Source: Agromyces mangrovi
Lineage (GTDB): Bacteria; Actinomycetota; Actinomycetes; Actinomycetales; Microbacteriaceae
Assembly (NCBI RefSeq): GCF_030296695.1
Contig: NZ_AP027737.1
Coordinates: forward strand, 3,534,001-3,598,000
DNA length: 64,000 nucleotides
Direction of reading: 5' to 3'
The notes beneath the pieces were generated by a model. The model did not search any database. It was not told the DNA's origin and saw nothing but the letters and a program-made list of their open reading frames with translations. A program made the translations under genes and the position numbers. Within the stretch, counting starts at the first letter, position 1; every line of letters begins with the position of its first letter. Of this stretch, positions 26,468 to 36,601 are shown piece after piece.

Positions 26468-28006
26468 TCAGCCCAGCGTCCGCATGGCGTTGGCGACCGC
26501 GACCGCGCGCAGCGGTGCGGCGGCCTTGTTCTGCGACTCCTGGAACTCCGACTCGGGGTTCGAGTCGGCCACGAGGCCGCCGCCGGCCTGCACGCGCGCG
26601 ACGCCGCCGCGGATCGTGGCCGTGCGGATCGCGATGGCGAGGTCGGCGTCGCCGCCGAACCCGAAGTAGCCGACGACGCCGCCGTAGACGCCGCGCTGCA
26701 CGGGCTCGAGCTCGTCGATGATCTCGAGTGCACGCGGCTTCGGCGCCCCCGAGAGCGTGCCGGCCGGGAAGGTCGCGCGGAACACGTCGATCGCGTCGGC
26801 GGTGGGCAGCAGGTCGCCCTCGACGGACGAGACGAGGTGCATGATGTGGCTGAACCGCTCCACGCGCATGAACTCGGTCACCTCGACCGAGCCGGCCGCG
26901 CACACCTTCGCGAGGTCGTTGCGGGCGAGGTCGACGAGCATCAGGTGCTCGGCGCGCTCCTTCGGGTCGCGCGAGAGCTCGGCCTCGAAGTCCGCGTCGG
27001 ACTCCGGGGTGGCGCCGCGCGGCTTCGACCCGGCGATCGGATGCGTGTACACGCGTCCTTCCTGCACCTTCACGAGCGCCTCGGGCGACGAGCCGACGAT
27101 CCAGTACGGCTCGCCGTCCGGATCCTCGAGACTCAGCAGGTACATGTACGGGCTCGGGTTGAGGCTGCGCAGCACGCGGTAGACGTCGATCGGCGCAGCC
27201 GTGCACTCCTGCTCGAAGCGCTGCGAGATGACGACCTGGAAGATGTCGCCCTCGCGGATGTACTCCTTGCTGGTCACGACCGCGTCGAGGAAGTCCTGCT
27301 TCTCGGTGCGCGAGGTCGGCGCCGCGGGCGTGGCCAGGTCGACCACGGCGAGGTGCGCCTCGGCGGGGGCGGCCATGGCACGCTGCATCCGATCGAGGCG
27401 CTGCTGCGCATCGGCCCAGAGCGCATCGGCGTCGTCGACCCCGTCGTTCAGCGCGCTCACGATGAGCTGCACGGTGCCGCGCCGGTGGTCGAGCACGACG
27501 AGCTCGGAGACGAAGCTCAGCGCCTGGCCGACCACCGCGCCCTCGGCCGGCGGGCGGTTCGGGAGCCGCTCGATCTGGCGGATCGCCTCCCAGCCGATGA
27601 AGCCCACCAGCCCGCCCGTGAGCGGCGGCAGGCCGGGCACCGGCTCGGTGTGCCAGCGCGAGTACAGCGCCGAGACGGCGGCGAGCGGTCCCCCCGGGGC
27701 ATCCGCCCCCAGCGCTCGCCCGGCGTCGAGGCCGTAGTCGAGCCACTCCGCGACGTCGCCGCGCTGGGTCAGCACGCCGTACGAGGCGGAGCCGACGAAC
27801 GAGTAGCGCGACCAGATGCCGCCCTGCTCGGCCGACTCGAGCAGGAACGTGCCCGGGCGGCCGTCGGCGAGCTTGCGGTAGATGCCCACGGGCGTCTCGC
27901 CGTCGGCGAAGAGCTCGCGCGTGACGGGCACGACCCGGCGGCCGGGCAGCAGCGCGTCGAAGTCGGCGCGACCGGTCGTGCCGGTCTGCTCGGCGGTGGT
28001 CGGCAT
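26468..28006 (-). CDS. trpE: Anthranilate synthase component I
   Basis: TrpE makes anthranilate from chorismate with ammonia from TrpG. The 512-residue protein has the N-terminal tryptophan-binding motif LLES (residues 55-58), implying feedback inhibition, and the chorismate-binding core (PYMYLLSLEDPDGEPYWIVG, HPIAGSKPRGATPE, GTLSGAPKPRALEIIDELE, GGVVGYFGFGGDADLAIAIR). The ATG has a good ribosome site (GAGGAG). The stop is one base from the next gene. The glutaminase partner trpG is not in the window. I see no leader peptide or attenuator between hisI and trpE, only 31 bases. Confidence 0.97.
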   Translation of the reverse strand: MPTTAEQTGTTGRADFDALLPGRRVVPVTRELFADGETPVGIYRKLADGRPGTFLLESAEQGGIWSRYSFVGSASYGVLTQRGDVAEWLDYGLDAGRALGADAPGGPLAAVSALYSRWHTEPVPGLPPLTGGLVGFIGWEAIRQIERLPNRPPAEGAVVGQALSFVSELVVLDHRRGTVQLIVSALNDGVDDADALWADAQQRLDRMQRAMAAPAEAHLAVVDLATPAAPTSRTEKQDFLDAVVTSKEYIREGDIFQVVISQRFEQECTAAPIDVYRVLRSLNPSPYMYLLSLEDPDGEPYWIVGSSPEALVKVQEGRVYTHPIAGSKPRGATPESDADFEAELSRDPKERAEHLMLVDLARNDLAKVCAAGSVEVTEFMRVERFSHIMHLVSSVEGDLLPTADAIDVFRATFPAGTLSGAPKPRALEIIDELEPVQRGVYGGVVGYFGFGGDADLAIAIRTATIRGGVARVQAGGGLVADSNPESEFQESQNKAAAPLRAVAVANAMRTLG

Positions 28007-28037
28007 CGTGCTCCTCGTGGCGCGGGTGGGCGGGGAC

Positions 28038-28442
28038 TCAGGCGGGTGCGTGGCCTGCGACGACCTCGAGCGGGTCGCCGTCGAAGCAGGTGCGTGTGCC
28101 CGTGTGGCAGGCGACGCCGACCTGGTCGACGCGCACCAACAGCGTATCGCCGTCGCAGTCGAGAGCGGCCTCGCGCACGTACTGCGCGTGGCCCGACGTG
28201 TCGCCCTTGCGCCAGTACTCCTGCCGGGAGCGCGACCAGAACGTCACGCGCCCCTCGGTGAGGGTGCGCCGCATCGCCTCGCGGTCCATCCAGCCGAGCA
28301 TGAGCACCTCGCCGGTGTCCCACTGCTGGATGACCGCGGGCAGCAGCCCGTCGCCGTTGAACGCGGCACGGTCCATCGGCGACGCGCCGGGCGCCCAGGG
28401 CTCAGCTTCGCGCTCCAGCTCCTCGTCTTCGCGGTCGGTCAT
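28038..28442 (-). CDS. hisI: Phosphoribosyl-AMP cyclohydrolase
   Basis: HisI opens the purine ring of phosphoribosyl-AMP, step three of histidine synthesis. The 134-residue protein is the single-domain form. HisE is encoded separately here. Conserved blocks are [36 protein letters not shown] and the zinc/magnesium site [23 protein letters not shown]. Its ATG overlaps the hisF stop (ATGA). Confidence 0.97.
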   Translation of the reverse strand: MTDREDEELEREAEPWAPGASPMDRAAFNGDGLLPAVIQQWDTGEVLMLGWMDREAMRRTLTEGRVTFWSRSRQEYWRKGDTSGHAQYVREAALDCDGDTLLVRVDQVGVACHTGTRTCFDGDPLEVVAGHAPA

Positions 28443-29203
28443 CGTCGCACCGTCCTCCCGTCGGCGGCGAGGGCGTCCTTGACCTCGCCGATCGTGAGCT
28501 CTCGATTGTGGAACACGGATGCCGCCAGCACGGCGTCGGCCCCCGCGGCCACCGCCGGGGCGAAGTGCTCCACCGCGCCCGCCCCGCCGGAGGCGATCAC
28601 GGGCACCGACGACAGCTCGTGCATGAGCGCGACCAGCTCGGCGTCGAAGCCCTGCTTGGTGCCGTCGGCGTCGATGGAGTTGACGAGCAGCTCGCCCACG
28701 CCCAGCTCGATGGCCTGCGTCGCCCAGGCGAGCGCGTCGAGCGTCGTCTCGGTACGGCCGCCGTGGGTCGTCACGACGAACCCCGACTCGGTGGCATCCG
28801 ACCGCTTCACGTCGAGCGACAGCACGAGCACCTGCGAGCCGAACCGGTCGGCGATCTCGCCGATCAGCGCGGGGCGGGCGATGGCGGCGCTGTTCACGCC
28901 CACCTTGTCGGCACCGTGGCCCTGCAGGCGCGCGACGTCCTCGACCGAGCGGATGCCGCCCCCGACCGTGAGCGGGATGAACACCTGCTCCGCGGTGGCC
29001 TGGACCACCTCGTACGTGGTCGAACGGTCGTCGACGGTCGCCGTGACGTCGAGGAAGCACAGCTCGTCGGCGCCCTGCTCGCCGTACAGCCGCGCGAGCT
29101 CGACGGGGTCGCCCGCGTCGCGCAGGTCGCGGAAGTTGACGCCCTTCACCACGCGGCCGCCGGCCACGTCGAGGCACGGGATGACGCGGACCGCGACGGA
29201 CAT
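28439..29203 (-). CDS. hisF: Imidazole glycerol phosphate synthase, cyclase subunit
   Basis: HisF closes the imidazole ring using ammonia from HisH. The 254-residue barrel carries the two catalytic Asp residues in [17 protein letters not shown] and [16 protein letters not shown], with [10 protein letters not shown] and [11 protein letters not shown] as phosphate sites. It starts at the ATG overlapping the hisG stop. The glutaminase partner hisH lies outside the window. Confidence 0.97.
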   Translation of the reverse strand: MSVAVRVIPCLDVAGGRVVKGVNFRDLRDAGDPVELARLYGEQGADELCFLDVTATVDDRSTTYEVVQATAEQVFIPLTVGGGIRSVEDVARLQGHGADKVGVNSAAIARPALIGEIADRFGSQVLVLSLDVKRSDATESGFVVTTHGGRTETTLDALAWATQAIELGVGELLVNSIDADGTKQGFDAELVALMHELSSVPVIASGGAGAVEHFAPAVAAGADAVLAASVFHNRELTIGEVKDALAADGRTVRR

Positions 29204-30042
29204 CAGAGCCTCGCCGCGTGGATGGCGCTGACGAGGATCGCCCGCGCGCCGAGCTCGTAGAGCGCGTCCATCACGTGGTTCGTGTCGGTGCGCTTGATCA
29301 TGACCCGCACGGCCGCCCACTCGCGGTCGTGCAGCGGCGAGACGGTCGGCGACTCGAAGCCGGGCGCCACCGCGGTCGCCTGCTCGAGCAGGCTCATGGG
29401 CACGTCGTAGTCGAGCATCACGTACTCGCGCGCCACGATCACGCCGTTGAGGCGTCGCACCAGCGTGGTCGTGCCCGGCGCGTGCGTGCCCGAGCCGATG
29501 AGCACGGCGGTCGAGTCGAGGATCACCGGGCCGAAGATCTCCAGGCCCGCCTTGCGCAGCGTGCCGCCGGTCGAGACGACGTCGGCGACCGCGTCGGCGA
29601 CGCCCAGGCGCACGGCCGACTCGACCGCGCCGTCGAGGCGCACGAGGTCGGATGCCACGCCGTGGCGCTCGAGGAAGGCGCCGACGAGGCCCGGGTAGCT
29701 CGTCGCCACGCGCACGCCCTGGAGGTCGGACAGCTCGGAGAACGCGCCGGGCGTGCCGGCGAAGCGGAAGGTCGAGCCGCCGAAGCCGAGCTCGGCGATC
29801 TCGGAGGCATCCGACCCCGAGTCGAGCAGCAGGTCGCGACCCGTGATGCCGACGTCGAGCGCGCCCGAGCCGACGTACGTGGCGATGTCGCGCGGGCGGA
29901 GGTAGAAGAACTCGACGTCGTTGCGCGGGTCGGCGACGACGAGCTCGCGCGAGTCGCGACGACCGGTGTACCCGGCCTCGTGCAGCATCTGCGCGGCGGT
30001 CTCGGAGAGGGAGCCCTTGTTGGGCACTGCGATTCTCAGCAT
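29203..30042 (-). CDS. hisG: ATP phosphoribosyltransferase
   Basis: HisG condenses ATP with PRPP, the committed and feedback-regulated step of histidine synthesis. At 279 residues this is the long form with a C-terminal ACT-like regulatory domain that binds histidine, so no HisZ is needed. It opens with [13 protein letters not shown], and the [12 protein letters not shown] and [13 protein letters not shown] blocks form the PRPP site. The ATG follows hisE by 46 bases. No strong ribosome site or -10 box is obvious in that gap. Confidence 0.96.
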   Translation of the reverse strand: MLRIAVPNKGSLSETAAQMLHEAGYTGRRDSRELVVADPRNDVEFFYLRPRDIATYVGSGALDVGITGRDLLLDSGSDASEIAELGFGGSTFRFAGTPGAFSELSDLQGVRVATSYPGLVGAFLERHGVASDLVRLDGAVESAVRLGVADAVADVVSTGGTLRKAGLEIFGPVILDSTAVLIGSGTHAPGTTTLVRRLNGVIVAREYVMLDYDVPMSLLEQATAVAPGFESPTVSPLHDREWAAVRVMIKRTDTNHVMDALYELGARAILVSAIHAARL

Positions 30043-30088
30043 GGAACGGCTTTCGCTCGTGGACGATCGGGGTGGCTGGGGCGATCGC

Positions 30089-30352
30089 TCACAGATGTCG
30101 GTAGACGTCCGCCGGCTCGAGGCCGCGCGCCAGCATCAGCACCTGCAGGTGGTACAGCAGCTGCGAGATCTCCTCGGCCGTCTCGTCGTCGCTCTGGTAC
30201 TCCGCGGCCATCCAGACCTCGGCCGCCTCCTCGACGACCTTCTTGCCGATCTGGTGCACGCCGGCGTCGAGCGCCGCGACCGTGCCCGAGCCCTCGGGAC
30301 GGGTGCGGGCCTTCTCGCTCAGCTCGGCGAACAGGGCATCGAACGTCTTCAC
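30089..30352 (-). CDS. hisE: Phosphoribosyl-ATP pyrophosphatase
   Basis: HisE hydrolyses phosphoribosyl-ATP to phosphoribosyl-AMP. The 87-residue all-helical protein carries the MazG-like metal motif [14 protein letters not shown] and the conserved [19 protein letters not shown]. It uses a GTG start. hisE heads the his genes in this cluster and comes ten bases after the rpe stop, so it can be read from the rpe transcript or from its own possible promoter. Confidence 0.96.
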   Translation of the reverse strand: MKTFDALFAELSEKARTRPEGSGTVAALDAGVHQIGKKVVEEAAEVWMAAEYQSDDETAEEISQLLYHLQVLMLARGLEPADVYRHL

Positions 30353-30359
30353 GTCCTAC

Positions 30360-30365
30360 AGGCTA
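30360..30365 (-). promoter_or_regulatory. Possible -10 box of hisE
   Basis: TAGCCT overlaps the rpe stop codon (its TAG) and stands 7 bases before the hisE GTG. The same stretch holds AGGAC, which could act as a weak ribosome site instead. Confidence 0.35.
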
Positions 30366-31031
30366 CCGGTGCGCGTGGGTGTGCTTCGCCGCCTCGGCGC
30401 GCAGCTCCGCGATGCGCGCCGTCGGGTCGCCGCCGTACACCGCCGAGCCGGCGACGAACGTGTCCGCGCCCGCCTCGGCGGCGATGCCGATCGTGTCGGC
30501 CGCGATGCCGCCGTCGACCTGCAGCCACACGTCGAGCCCCGACGCGGCGACCGCGTCGGCGACGCGACGCAGCTTCGGCATGGTCTGGGGCATGAACGAC
30601 TGGCCGCCGAAGCCCGGCTCGACGGTCATGACGAGTACCTGGTCGAACTCGTGCAGCACCTCGAGCACGTCGTCGGGCTCGGTGCCGGGCTTCAGCGCGA
30701 TGCCGGCGCGCGCACCGATCGCGCGGAGCCGCCGGGCGAGCGCGACGGGGTCGGCCGCCGCCTCGGCGTGGAACGTGACCGACGCGGCGCCCGCCTCCGC
30801 GTAGCCGGGCGCCCAGGCGTCGGGATCGTCGATCATGAGGTGCACGTCGAGCGGGATCGGCGACACCTGCTGCAGGCGCTCCACCATGGTCAGGCCGAAC
30901 GTGAGGTTCGGCACGAAGTGGTTGTCCATGATGTCGACGTGCACGAGGTCCGCCGTCGCGATGCGCCCGAGCTCGCGCTCGAGGTTGGCGAAGTCGGCCG
31001 CGAGGATGCTTGGGTTGATCCGCGTGGTCAT
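30363..31031 (-). CDS. rpe: Ribulose-phosphate 3-epimerase
   Basis: Rpe interconverts ribulose 5-phosphate and xylulose 5-phosphate in the pentose phosphate pathway. The 222-residue barrel shows INPSILAADFANLE, metal ligands in VHVDIMDNHFVPN, HLMIDDP, the glycine-rich TVEPGFGGQSF and VDGGIAADT. The ATG overlaps the rsmB stop (ATGA), indicating coupling. A TAGGCT box 7 bases upstream inside the rsmB end may also give a separate leaderless message. Confidence 0.97.
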   Translation of the reverse strand: MTTRINPSILAADFANLERELGRIATADLVHVDIMDNHFVPNLTFGLTMVERLQQVSPIPLDVHLMIDDPDAWAPGYAEAGAASVTFHAEAAADPVALARRLRAIGARAGIALKPGTEPDDVLEVLHEFDQVLVMTVEPGFGGQSFMPQTMPKLRRVADAVAASGLDVWLQVDGGIAADTIGIAAEAGADTFVAGSAVYGGDPTARIAELRAEAAKHTHAHR

Positions 31032-32476
31032 GACTGCGAGCCTATCGACGCCTCGGGCTCGCGCTTCGCCAGCAGTGCGATGAACATGGCGTCGCATCCG
31101 TGCCGGTGCGGCCAGAGCTGCGCCTCCCCCGCATCGCCCGTGAGCTCGAGCGGATGCAGCGCCACATCGCCGAGCACGGCGTGCACGTCGGCCCGCTCGA
31201 GGTCGTCGTGCCGGCGGAGCGCCTGGCGCACGATCGCCCGGGTCTCGGCCGTGTGCGGGGAGCAGGTCACGTAGGCGAGCAGCCCGCCCGGCGCGAGCGC
31301 GGCGACGGCCGAGTCGACGAGCTGGGACTGCAGTGCGGTGAGCTCGGCGACGTCGTCGGGCGACTTCCGCCAGCGCGCCTCGGGACGGCGACGGAGCGCA
31401 CCGAGGCCCGTGCAGGGCGCGTCGAGCAGGATGCGGTCGAACGCGCCGGGGTGCTCGTCGCCGTACACGCGCCCGTCGCGCTCGTGCACCTCGACCGCGT
31501 CGTCGACGCCGTCGAGGGCTCGGCGCACGAGCTGCGCTCGGGCCGGCACCACCTCGTTCGCCTCGAGCACGGCCCCGCCCGCGCGGGCCTCCGACGCGAG
31601 CACCGCCGTCTTGCCGCCAGGCCCCGCGCAGAGGTCGAGCCAGCGCTCCCCCGCCCGCACCGCGCGGGCACGGGTCAGCGCGAGCGCCGCGAGCTGCGAG
31701 CCCTCGTCCTGCACGCGCACGCGACCCTCGTGACCCGCGAGCGCCCGGGTCGGGTCGCCGCCGGTCGACGTGAACCCGATCGGCGAGAACCGGTCGGGGT
31801 CGCCGAGGGTGGCCGGCTTCGCGGCATCCGCCCCGCCCAGCACCGCGTAGTTCACCGCGGGCGCGGCGTTGTCGGCGGCGAGCAGCTCGTCGAGCTCGTC
31901 GGCGCGGTGCTCGTGGTCGAGCGAGGTGCGCAGCGCGCGGACCACCCATGCCGGGTGCGACGACAGCGCCGCGAGCGCGTCGTCGGGGCCGTCCGCCGCC
32001 TCGCGCACGCGAGTCGCCCACGCGTCGGCCGAGACGCGCGAGATGCCGCGCAGCACGCCGTTGACGAAGCCGCTCGCCGCCGGCGCGCCCATGGCACGCA
32101 CCAGGTCGACGGACTCGTTCACGGCGGCGTGGGTCGGCACGCGCGTCGCGAGCAGCTGGTGGGTGCCGAGGCGCAGCACGTCGAGCACGGCCGGGTCGAT
32201 GCGGTCGATCGCGCGACCCGCGGCGATGGCGATGATGCGGTCGTAGTACCCCGACATGCGGAGCGTGCCGTACGTGAGCTCGGTCGCGAGGCCCGCGTCG
32301 GCCTCGGAGAGCCCGGCCCGCGCGATGCGCGTCGGCAGCAGCAGGTTCGCGTACGCGTCGGACTCGCGCACCGCGAGCAGCACCTCGGCCGCGACGAGGC
32401 GGGCGGGCGAGACGCGCGTGGCCCGGCCGCCGCCGTCGCGCCGCGAGCCGTCGCGGCGCTGCCGGCCGCCGCTCAT
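31028..32476 (-). CDS. rsmB: 16S rRNA (cytosine-5) methyltransferase RsmB
   Basis: RsmB methylates C967 (E. coli numbering) of 16S rRNA. The 482-residue protein has an N-terminal NusB-like domain (residues about 20-165, with AAVNESVDLVRAMGAPAASGF), then a class I methyltransferase domain with SAM site DLCAGPGGKTAVLA, DAPCTGLGALRRRPE and catalytic Cys in TCSPHTAE. It starts at MSGGRQRRDGS, overlapping the fmt stop by four bases. Confidence 0.95.
   Translation of the reverse strand: MSGGRQRRDGSRRDGGGRATRVSPARLVAAEVLLAVRESDAYANLLLPTRIARAGLSEADAGLATELTYGTLRMSGYYDRIIAIAAGRAIDRIDPAVLDVLRLGTHQLLATRVPTHAAVNESVDLVRAMGAPAASGFVNGVLRGISRVSADAWATRVREAADGPDDALAALSSHPAWVVRALRTSLDHEHRADELDELLAADNAAPAVNYAVLGGADAAKPATLGDPDRFSPIGFTSTGGDPTRALAGHEGRVRVQDEGSQLAALALTRARAVRAGERWLDLCAGPGGKTAVLASEARAGGAVLEANEVVPARAQLVRRALDGVDDAVEVHERDGRVYGDEHPGAFDRILLDAPCTGLGALRRRPEARWRKSPDDVAELTALQSQLVDSAVAALAPGGLLAYVTCSPHTAETRAIVRQALRRHDDLERADVHAVLGDVALHPLELTGDAGEAQLWPHRHGCDAMFIALLAKREPEASIGSQS
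31039..31044 (-). promoter_or_regulatory. Possible internal -10 box of rpe
   Basis: TAGGCT, spacer CGCAGTC, ATG at 31031. It lies within the last codons of rsmB (coding ATA GGC TCG), so it would be an internal promoter for rpe and the his genes. Confidence 0.45.
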
Positions 32477-33389
32477 CGGGCCACCACGTCGGCGGCGCCC
32501 CGACCGCGCAGCCAGTCGGCGGCGGACATCGCCTTCCCGCCCGCGGGCTGCACGCGCACGAGGTGCAGCGCCTCGGTCGACGTGCCGACCAGCGCCCGCT
32601 TTCCGACGAGCGCCATGCGCCCGGGCGGGAGGTGCTCGGCGGACCCCGCCGGCGCGAGCTCGAGCACTTTCAGGCGCGCGCCGTCCACCTCGGTGTGCGC
32701 GCCCGGCTCGGGCGTGACGCCCCGGTAGCGGTCGAGCACGCGGGTCGCGGGTGCCGTCCAGTCGACCCGGCCGTCGGCCAGGGTCAGCTTCGGCGCGAGC
32801 GTCGGAGCTCCTCCTGCGGGCGCGCCACCGCCGTGCCGGCCGCGATCGCGTCGGCCGCGGTGACGACCAGGTCGGCGTCGTCGCGGGCGAGGCGCGCGAG
32901 CAGTTCACCCGCGGTCTCGCCGTCCGCGACCTCCGTGCGGCGCTCGACCAGCACGTCGCCGGCGTCGAGTTCGGGCACGAGGCGGAACACGCACGCGCCG
33001 ACCTCGCGGTCGCCCGCCATGAGCGCGCGCTGCACCGGTGCGGCGCCGCGCCAGCGCGGCAGCAGCGAGAAGTGCAGGTTCACCCAGCCGTGGCGCGGCG
33101 CCGAGAGCAGCGGTTCGCGCACGAGCCCGCCGTAGGCGACGATCACGCCGAGGTCGGCACCCCAGGCGATGATGCGCTCCGTGGCCTCGGCATCCAGCCG
33201 ATTCGCCTTCACGACGGGGAGGCCGAGGCGCTCCGCGGCCGCCGCGACGGGAGACGGGGTCAGCACGCGCTTGCGGCCGAGCGGTGCGTCCTGGCGGGTC
33301 ACGACGCCCACCACCTCGTGGTCCGATGCGGCGAGGGCCTCCAGCGACGGGACGGCCACCTCCGGGGTGCCCGCGTACACGATGCGCAT
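32473..33389 (-). CDS. fmt: Methionyl-tRNA formyltransferase (frameshifted)
   Basis: Fmt formylates initiator Met-tRNA. The product is about 305 residues after repair. The catalytic half has MRIVYAGTPEVAVPSLEAL, the formyl-tetrahydrofolate site with WVNLHFSLLPRWRGAAPVQ (Asn-His pair) and VFRLVPELDAGDV with the catalytic Asp. The C-terminal OB-like tRNA-binding domain is encoded after 32810. The frame breaks near residue 193 around 32804-32813. One added base gives the continuous ending EGAPTLAPKLTLADGRVDW. Its ATG abuts the priA stop, and its stop overlaps rsmB. Confidence 0.93.
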
Positions 33390-35348
33390 CTAGCCGAATG
33401 CCTCCTGGTCGTCGAACCTCACCCTGAGTGTAGGCGGGCGTCGCACGGGCTGGCCCTGCACCGGCCGCCGTCGCTCGGTCGCGACCCGGATCATCGAGGC
33501 GCGCAGCGACGCCGCGACCGCCTGCGCCCGGCCGTAGTCCATGCGCACGACCACGCGCTCGAGCCCGTCGTCGACGGGCACCGGGCCGAGCACGTCGACG
33601 CCGTCGCCGAGCGCCCGGACCTCGGCCACTGGCCGCTCCAGCACCGGCCCGCGGGCCTTGACCGTCGCGACGCGCACCGCGGGCGGGAAGCGCAGCTCCC
33701 GGCGGGCGGCGAGCTCCTCCTCGGCCCAGCGGGCGAGCTGCCAGGTCGCGAGCGCGGTGGCGATGCGCCCGCGCACGCCGACCAGGTGCACGGGGGCGTC
33801 GTCGGCGGCGAGCGCGGCGGCGTCGGCCCACCAGCGCACGCAGTCCTCCGACACGCGGAGCGCCTCGCGCAGCAGCATCCGCTCGCCGTCGAGCAGCAGC
33901 ACCGCGCGGTAGCCGCCGGCTGCGACCGGCTCGGCTCCCCGCGTGGCGATCACGAGTGCGGGCTCCGACCCGACCTCGGTGAGCGGGCGCTCACCGTCGG
34001 AGACGATCACCCGCGTGCCCGGGAACGCGCGTCCCAGCTCCTCCGCCGTGCGCTCGGACCCGACCGACACCATGCGCAGGCGGTCGCCCTCGCACTCGGC
34101 GCACCGGAACCCGTTGGCGTGCGTGCCGCACACCCGGCAGGTCGGCGCGGCGCGCGGACCGCGCTGCTCGAGACCGCCGCCGCACGCCGCGCAGGTCGCG
34201 GGCGACCCGCACCGCGCGCAGGCGAGCGCGGCCGCGTACCCCGGGCGCGCGACCTGCAGCAGCACCGGGCCCTCGCGCGAGGCGTCGCGCGCGGCTCGCC
34301 AGGCGGCAGAGGGGATGCGCGCCGTGCCCGGGTCGCTGCCCGCCTCGTCGACGACCACGCGCGGACGGGCCAGCCGTTCGGGCTCGACCTGCCGGCACCA
34401 GCCGAGCCCGACCAGCCGCTGCACCTCGGTGCTGCGCGCGTGCGCGGCGAACACCAGCGCGGCACCCGACTGCTCCTGCCGCACGAGCGCCGCGTCGCGC
34501 GCGTGCACGCCCGGGCTGAGCGGCTCGGCGAACAGCGGATCGCCGTCGTCCCAGAGCGCGATGAGGCCCAGCCGCGTCGCGGGCGCGTACGCGGCGGAAC
34601 GATTGCCGATGATCACGCGCGCGGTGCCGTCGAGGCAGTCGAGGAACCCGCGGTAGCGGGCGGCTCCGGTCTGGCCTGCGTCGACCCGGGTGATGCGCTC
34701 CTCGGGCACGACGTCGCGCAGCGCGTGCTCCAGCTGCGCCAGGTCGCGGTGGTCGGGCACCGCGACGATGGTGGTCTCGCCCTGGGCCAGCACGTGCGCC
34801 GCCGCGGTGGCGAGGGTGACCGCCCAGCGGCCGACCGTCGCGCCGCCCGACAGCATCTCGACCCCGGGCAGCGCCTGGAGCGCGATGCGGGCGCGCTGGG
34901 CCACCGCCTGGTCGAGCGCGTCGGGCTCGCCCGGGGCATCCGTCGCCTCGGGCGCAGCCGAGGGCTCCGCAGCGGGCGGATGCTCCTTCACCCACGCCTT
35001 CTCGGCCCGCACGTAGCGCGAGGGGATCGCCAGCCGGAGCACGTCGCTCGCGGAGCCCGCCGCCCGGTCGGCGACGCGGCGCGCGAGCGCCCACACCTCG
35101 GGCGCGAGTACGGGAACGAGCGTCGTGACCTCGTCGATCTCACTGAGCCGGCCGTCGAAGTCGCTCTCGTCGGCGAGCTCGACGATCCAGCCGCGCGCGA
35201 GCCGGCCACCGCTGCGCAGCGGCACCCGCACCGCGGCGCCCTGGACCGCCCGGTCGGCGAGGGCCTCGGGAACGGCGTAGTCGAACAGCTGGTCGAGCTG
35301 CGGCAGGGGCGAGTCGATCGCGACCCTGGCGACGCGCCCGCCGGGCAT
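33390..35348 (-). CDS. priA: Primosomal protein N', ATPase-deficient type
   Basis: PriA restarts stalled replication forks. The 652-residue protein keeps the N-terminal DNA-binding domain (VAIDSPLPQLDQLFDYAVPE), the paired zinc sites (CARCGSPATCAACGG; CRVCGTHANGFRCAECEG) and the C-terminal domain. The Walker A motif, normally GVTGSGKTE, is replaced by SGGATVGRW, so it cannot be an active helicase. This loss is usual in actinobacteria, where PriA probably only binds forks. The ATG overlaps the metK stop (ATGA). Confidence 0.9.
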   Translation of the reverse strand: MPGGRVARVAIDSPLPQLDQLFDYAVPEALADRAVQGAAVRVPLRSGGRLARGWIVELADESDFDGRLSEIDEVTTLVPVLAPEVWALARRVADRAAGSASDVLRLAIPSRYVRAEKAWVKEHPPAAEPSAAPEATDAPGEPDALDQAVAQRARIALQALPGVEMLSGGATVGRWAVTLATAAAHVLAQGETTIVAVPDHRDLAQLEHALRDVVPEERITRVDAGQTGAARYRGFLDCLDGTARVIIGNRSAAYAPATRLGLIALWDDGDPLFAEPLSPGVHARDAALVRQEQSGAALVFAAHARSTEVQRLVGLGWCRQVEPERLARPRVVVDEAGSDPGTARIPSAAWRAARDASREGPVLLQVARPGYAAALACARCGSPATCAACGGGLEQRGPRAAPTCRVCGTHANGFRCAECEGDRLRMVSVGSERTAEELGRAFPGTRVIVSDGERPLTEVGSEPALVIATRGAEPVAAGGYRAVLLLDGERMLLREALRVSEDCVRWWADAAALAADDAPVHLVGVRGRIATALATWQLARWAEEELAARRELRFPPAVRVATVKARGPVLERPVAEVRALGDGVDVLGPVPVDDGLERVVVRMDYGRAQAVAASLRASMIRVATERRRPVQGQPVRRPPTLRVRFDDQEAFG

Positions 35349-36541
35349 CAGAGCCGTGCGGCGCTGCGCAGGTCGTCGACGCGGTCCGTGCGCTCCCAGG
35401 TGAAGTCGGGCAGCTCGCGGCCGAAGTGCCCGTAGGTCGACGTCTTCGCGTAGATCGGCCGCAGCAGGTCGAGGTCGCGGATGATCGCGGCCGGACGCAG
35501 GTCGAACACCTCGCGAATCGCGCCGATGATGCGCTCCTCGGGCACGTGGGCGGTGCCGAAAGTCTCCACGTAGAGGCCGACGGGCGCGGCCTTGCCGATC
35601 GCGTAGGCGACCTGCAGCTCGAGCCGGTCGGCGAGGCCCGCGGCGACCGCGTTCTTCGCGACCCAGCGCATGGCGTACGCGGCGGAGCGATCGACCTTCG
35701 ACGGGTCCTTGCCGCTGAACGCACCGCCGCCGTGTCGGCTCGCGCCGCCGTAGGTGTCGATGATGACCTTGCGGCCGGTGAGCCCGGCGTCGCCCTGCGG
35801 GCCGCCGATCTCGAAGCGACCCGTCGGGTTGATGAGCACCTTCACGTTCGTCGCGTCGAGGCCAGTGCGCTCCACGACGGGGCGGATCACGGTCTGCTCG
35901 ACCTCGGCGCGGAGCGTCGCGGTGTCGACCTTCGGCGAGTGCTGCGTGGACAGCACGACCGTGTCGATGGTGCGCGCGACGTCGCCCTCGTAGCCGACCG
36001 TGACCTGCGTCTTGCCGTCGGGGCGCAGGTAGTCGAGCTCGCCCGAACGACGCACCGCGGCGAGCCGCTCGGCGAGGCGGTGCGCGGTCCAGATCGGGAT
36101 CGGCATGAGTTCGGGGGTCTCGTTGACCGCGTAGCCGAACATGATGCCCTGGTCGCCCGCGCCCTGGCGGTCGAGCTCGTCGATGCTGGCACCCTCGCGG
36201 GACTCGAACGCCTGGTCGACGCCCACCGCGATGTCGGGCGACTGCCCGCCGATCGAGATCGACACACCGCACGAACGGCCGTCGAACCACACGTCGGACG
36301 AGTCGTACCCGATCGACGTGATGCGCTCGCGCACGATCGCGGGGATCTCGACGTACCCGGTCGTGCGCACCTCGCCCGCGACGTGCACGAGGCCCGTGGT
36401 CACGAGCGTCTCCACCGCGACCCGGCTGTGCGGGTCGACGGTGAGCAGTGCGTCGAGGATCGAGTCCGAGACCTGGTCGCAGATCTTGTCGGGGTGCCCC
36501 TCGGTGACCGACTCGGAGGTGAACAGGCGGAGTTCGCTCAT
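35348..36541 (-). CDS. metK: S-adenosylmethionine synthetase
   Basis: MetK makes S-adenosylmethionine from methionine and ATP. The 397-residue protein has the signature [19 protein letters not shown], the [10 protein letters not shown] loop, the phosphate loop [19 protein letters not shown] and the final GHFGR block. The start is the ATG of [12 protein letters not shown]. The longer upstream frame runs into non-conserved sequence. The upstream gap of 60 bases is too short for a SAM riboswitch and none is seen. The end overlaps priA. Confidence 0.98.
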   Translation of the reverse strand: MSELRLFTSESVTEGHPDKICDQVSDSILDALLTVDPHSRVAVETLVTTGLVHVAGEVRTTGYVEIPAIVRERITSIGYDSSDVWFDGRSCGVSISIGGQSPDIAVGVDQAFESREGASIDELDRQGAGDQGIMFGYAVNETPELMPIPIWTAHRLAERLAAVRRSGELDYLRPDGKTQVTVGYEGDVARTIDTVVLSTQHSPKVDTATLRAEVEQTVIRPVVERTGLDATNVKVLINPTGRFEIGGPQGDAGLTGRKVIIDTYGGASRHGGGAFSGKDPSKVDRSAAYAMRWVAKNAVAAGLADRLELQVAYAIGKAAPVGLYVETFGTAHVPEERIIGAIREVFDLRPAAIIRDLDLLRPIYAKTSTYGHFGRELPDFTWERTDRVDDLRSAARL

Positions 36542-36601
36542 GCGGTTGGTTCGATGTCCCTTCGTGGCGCACGGACGCCGCGGGCGCGGCATCCGTCGGT
36601 C

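Noticed and set aside
28007..28037. Tryptophan attenuator or leader peptide before trpE
   Set aside because: The gap to hisI is 31 bases, with no Trp codon run and no terminator hairpin.
36542..36601. SAM riboswitch ahead of metK
   Set aside because: Only 60 bases separate coaBC and metK and no SAM-I or SAM-II core is present.
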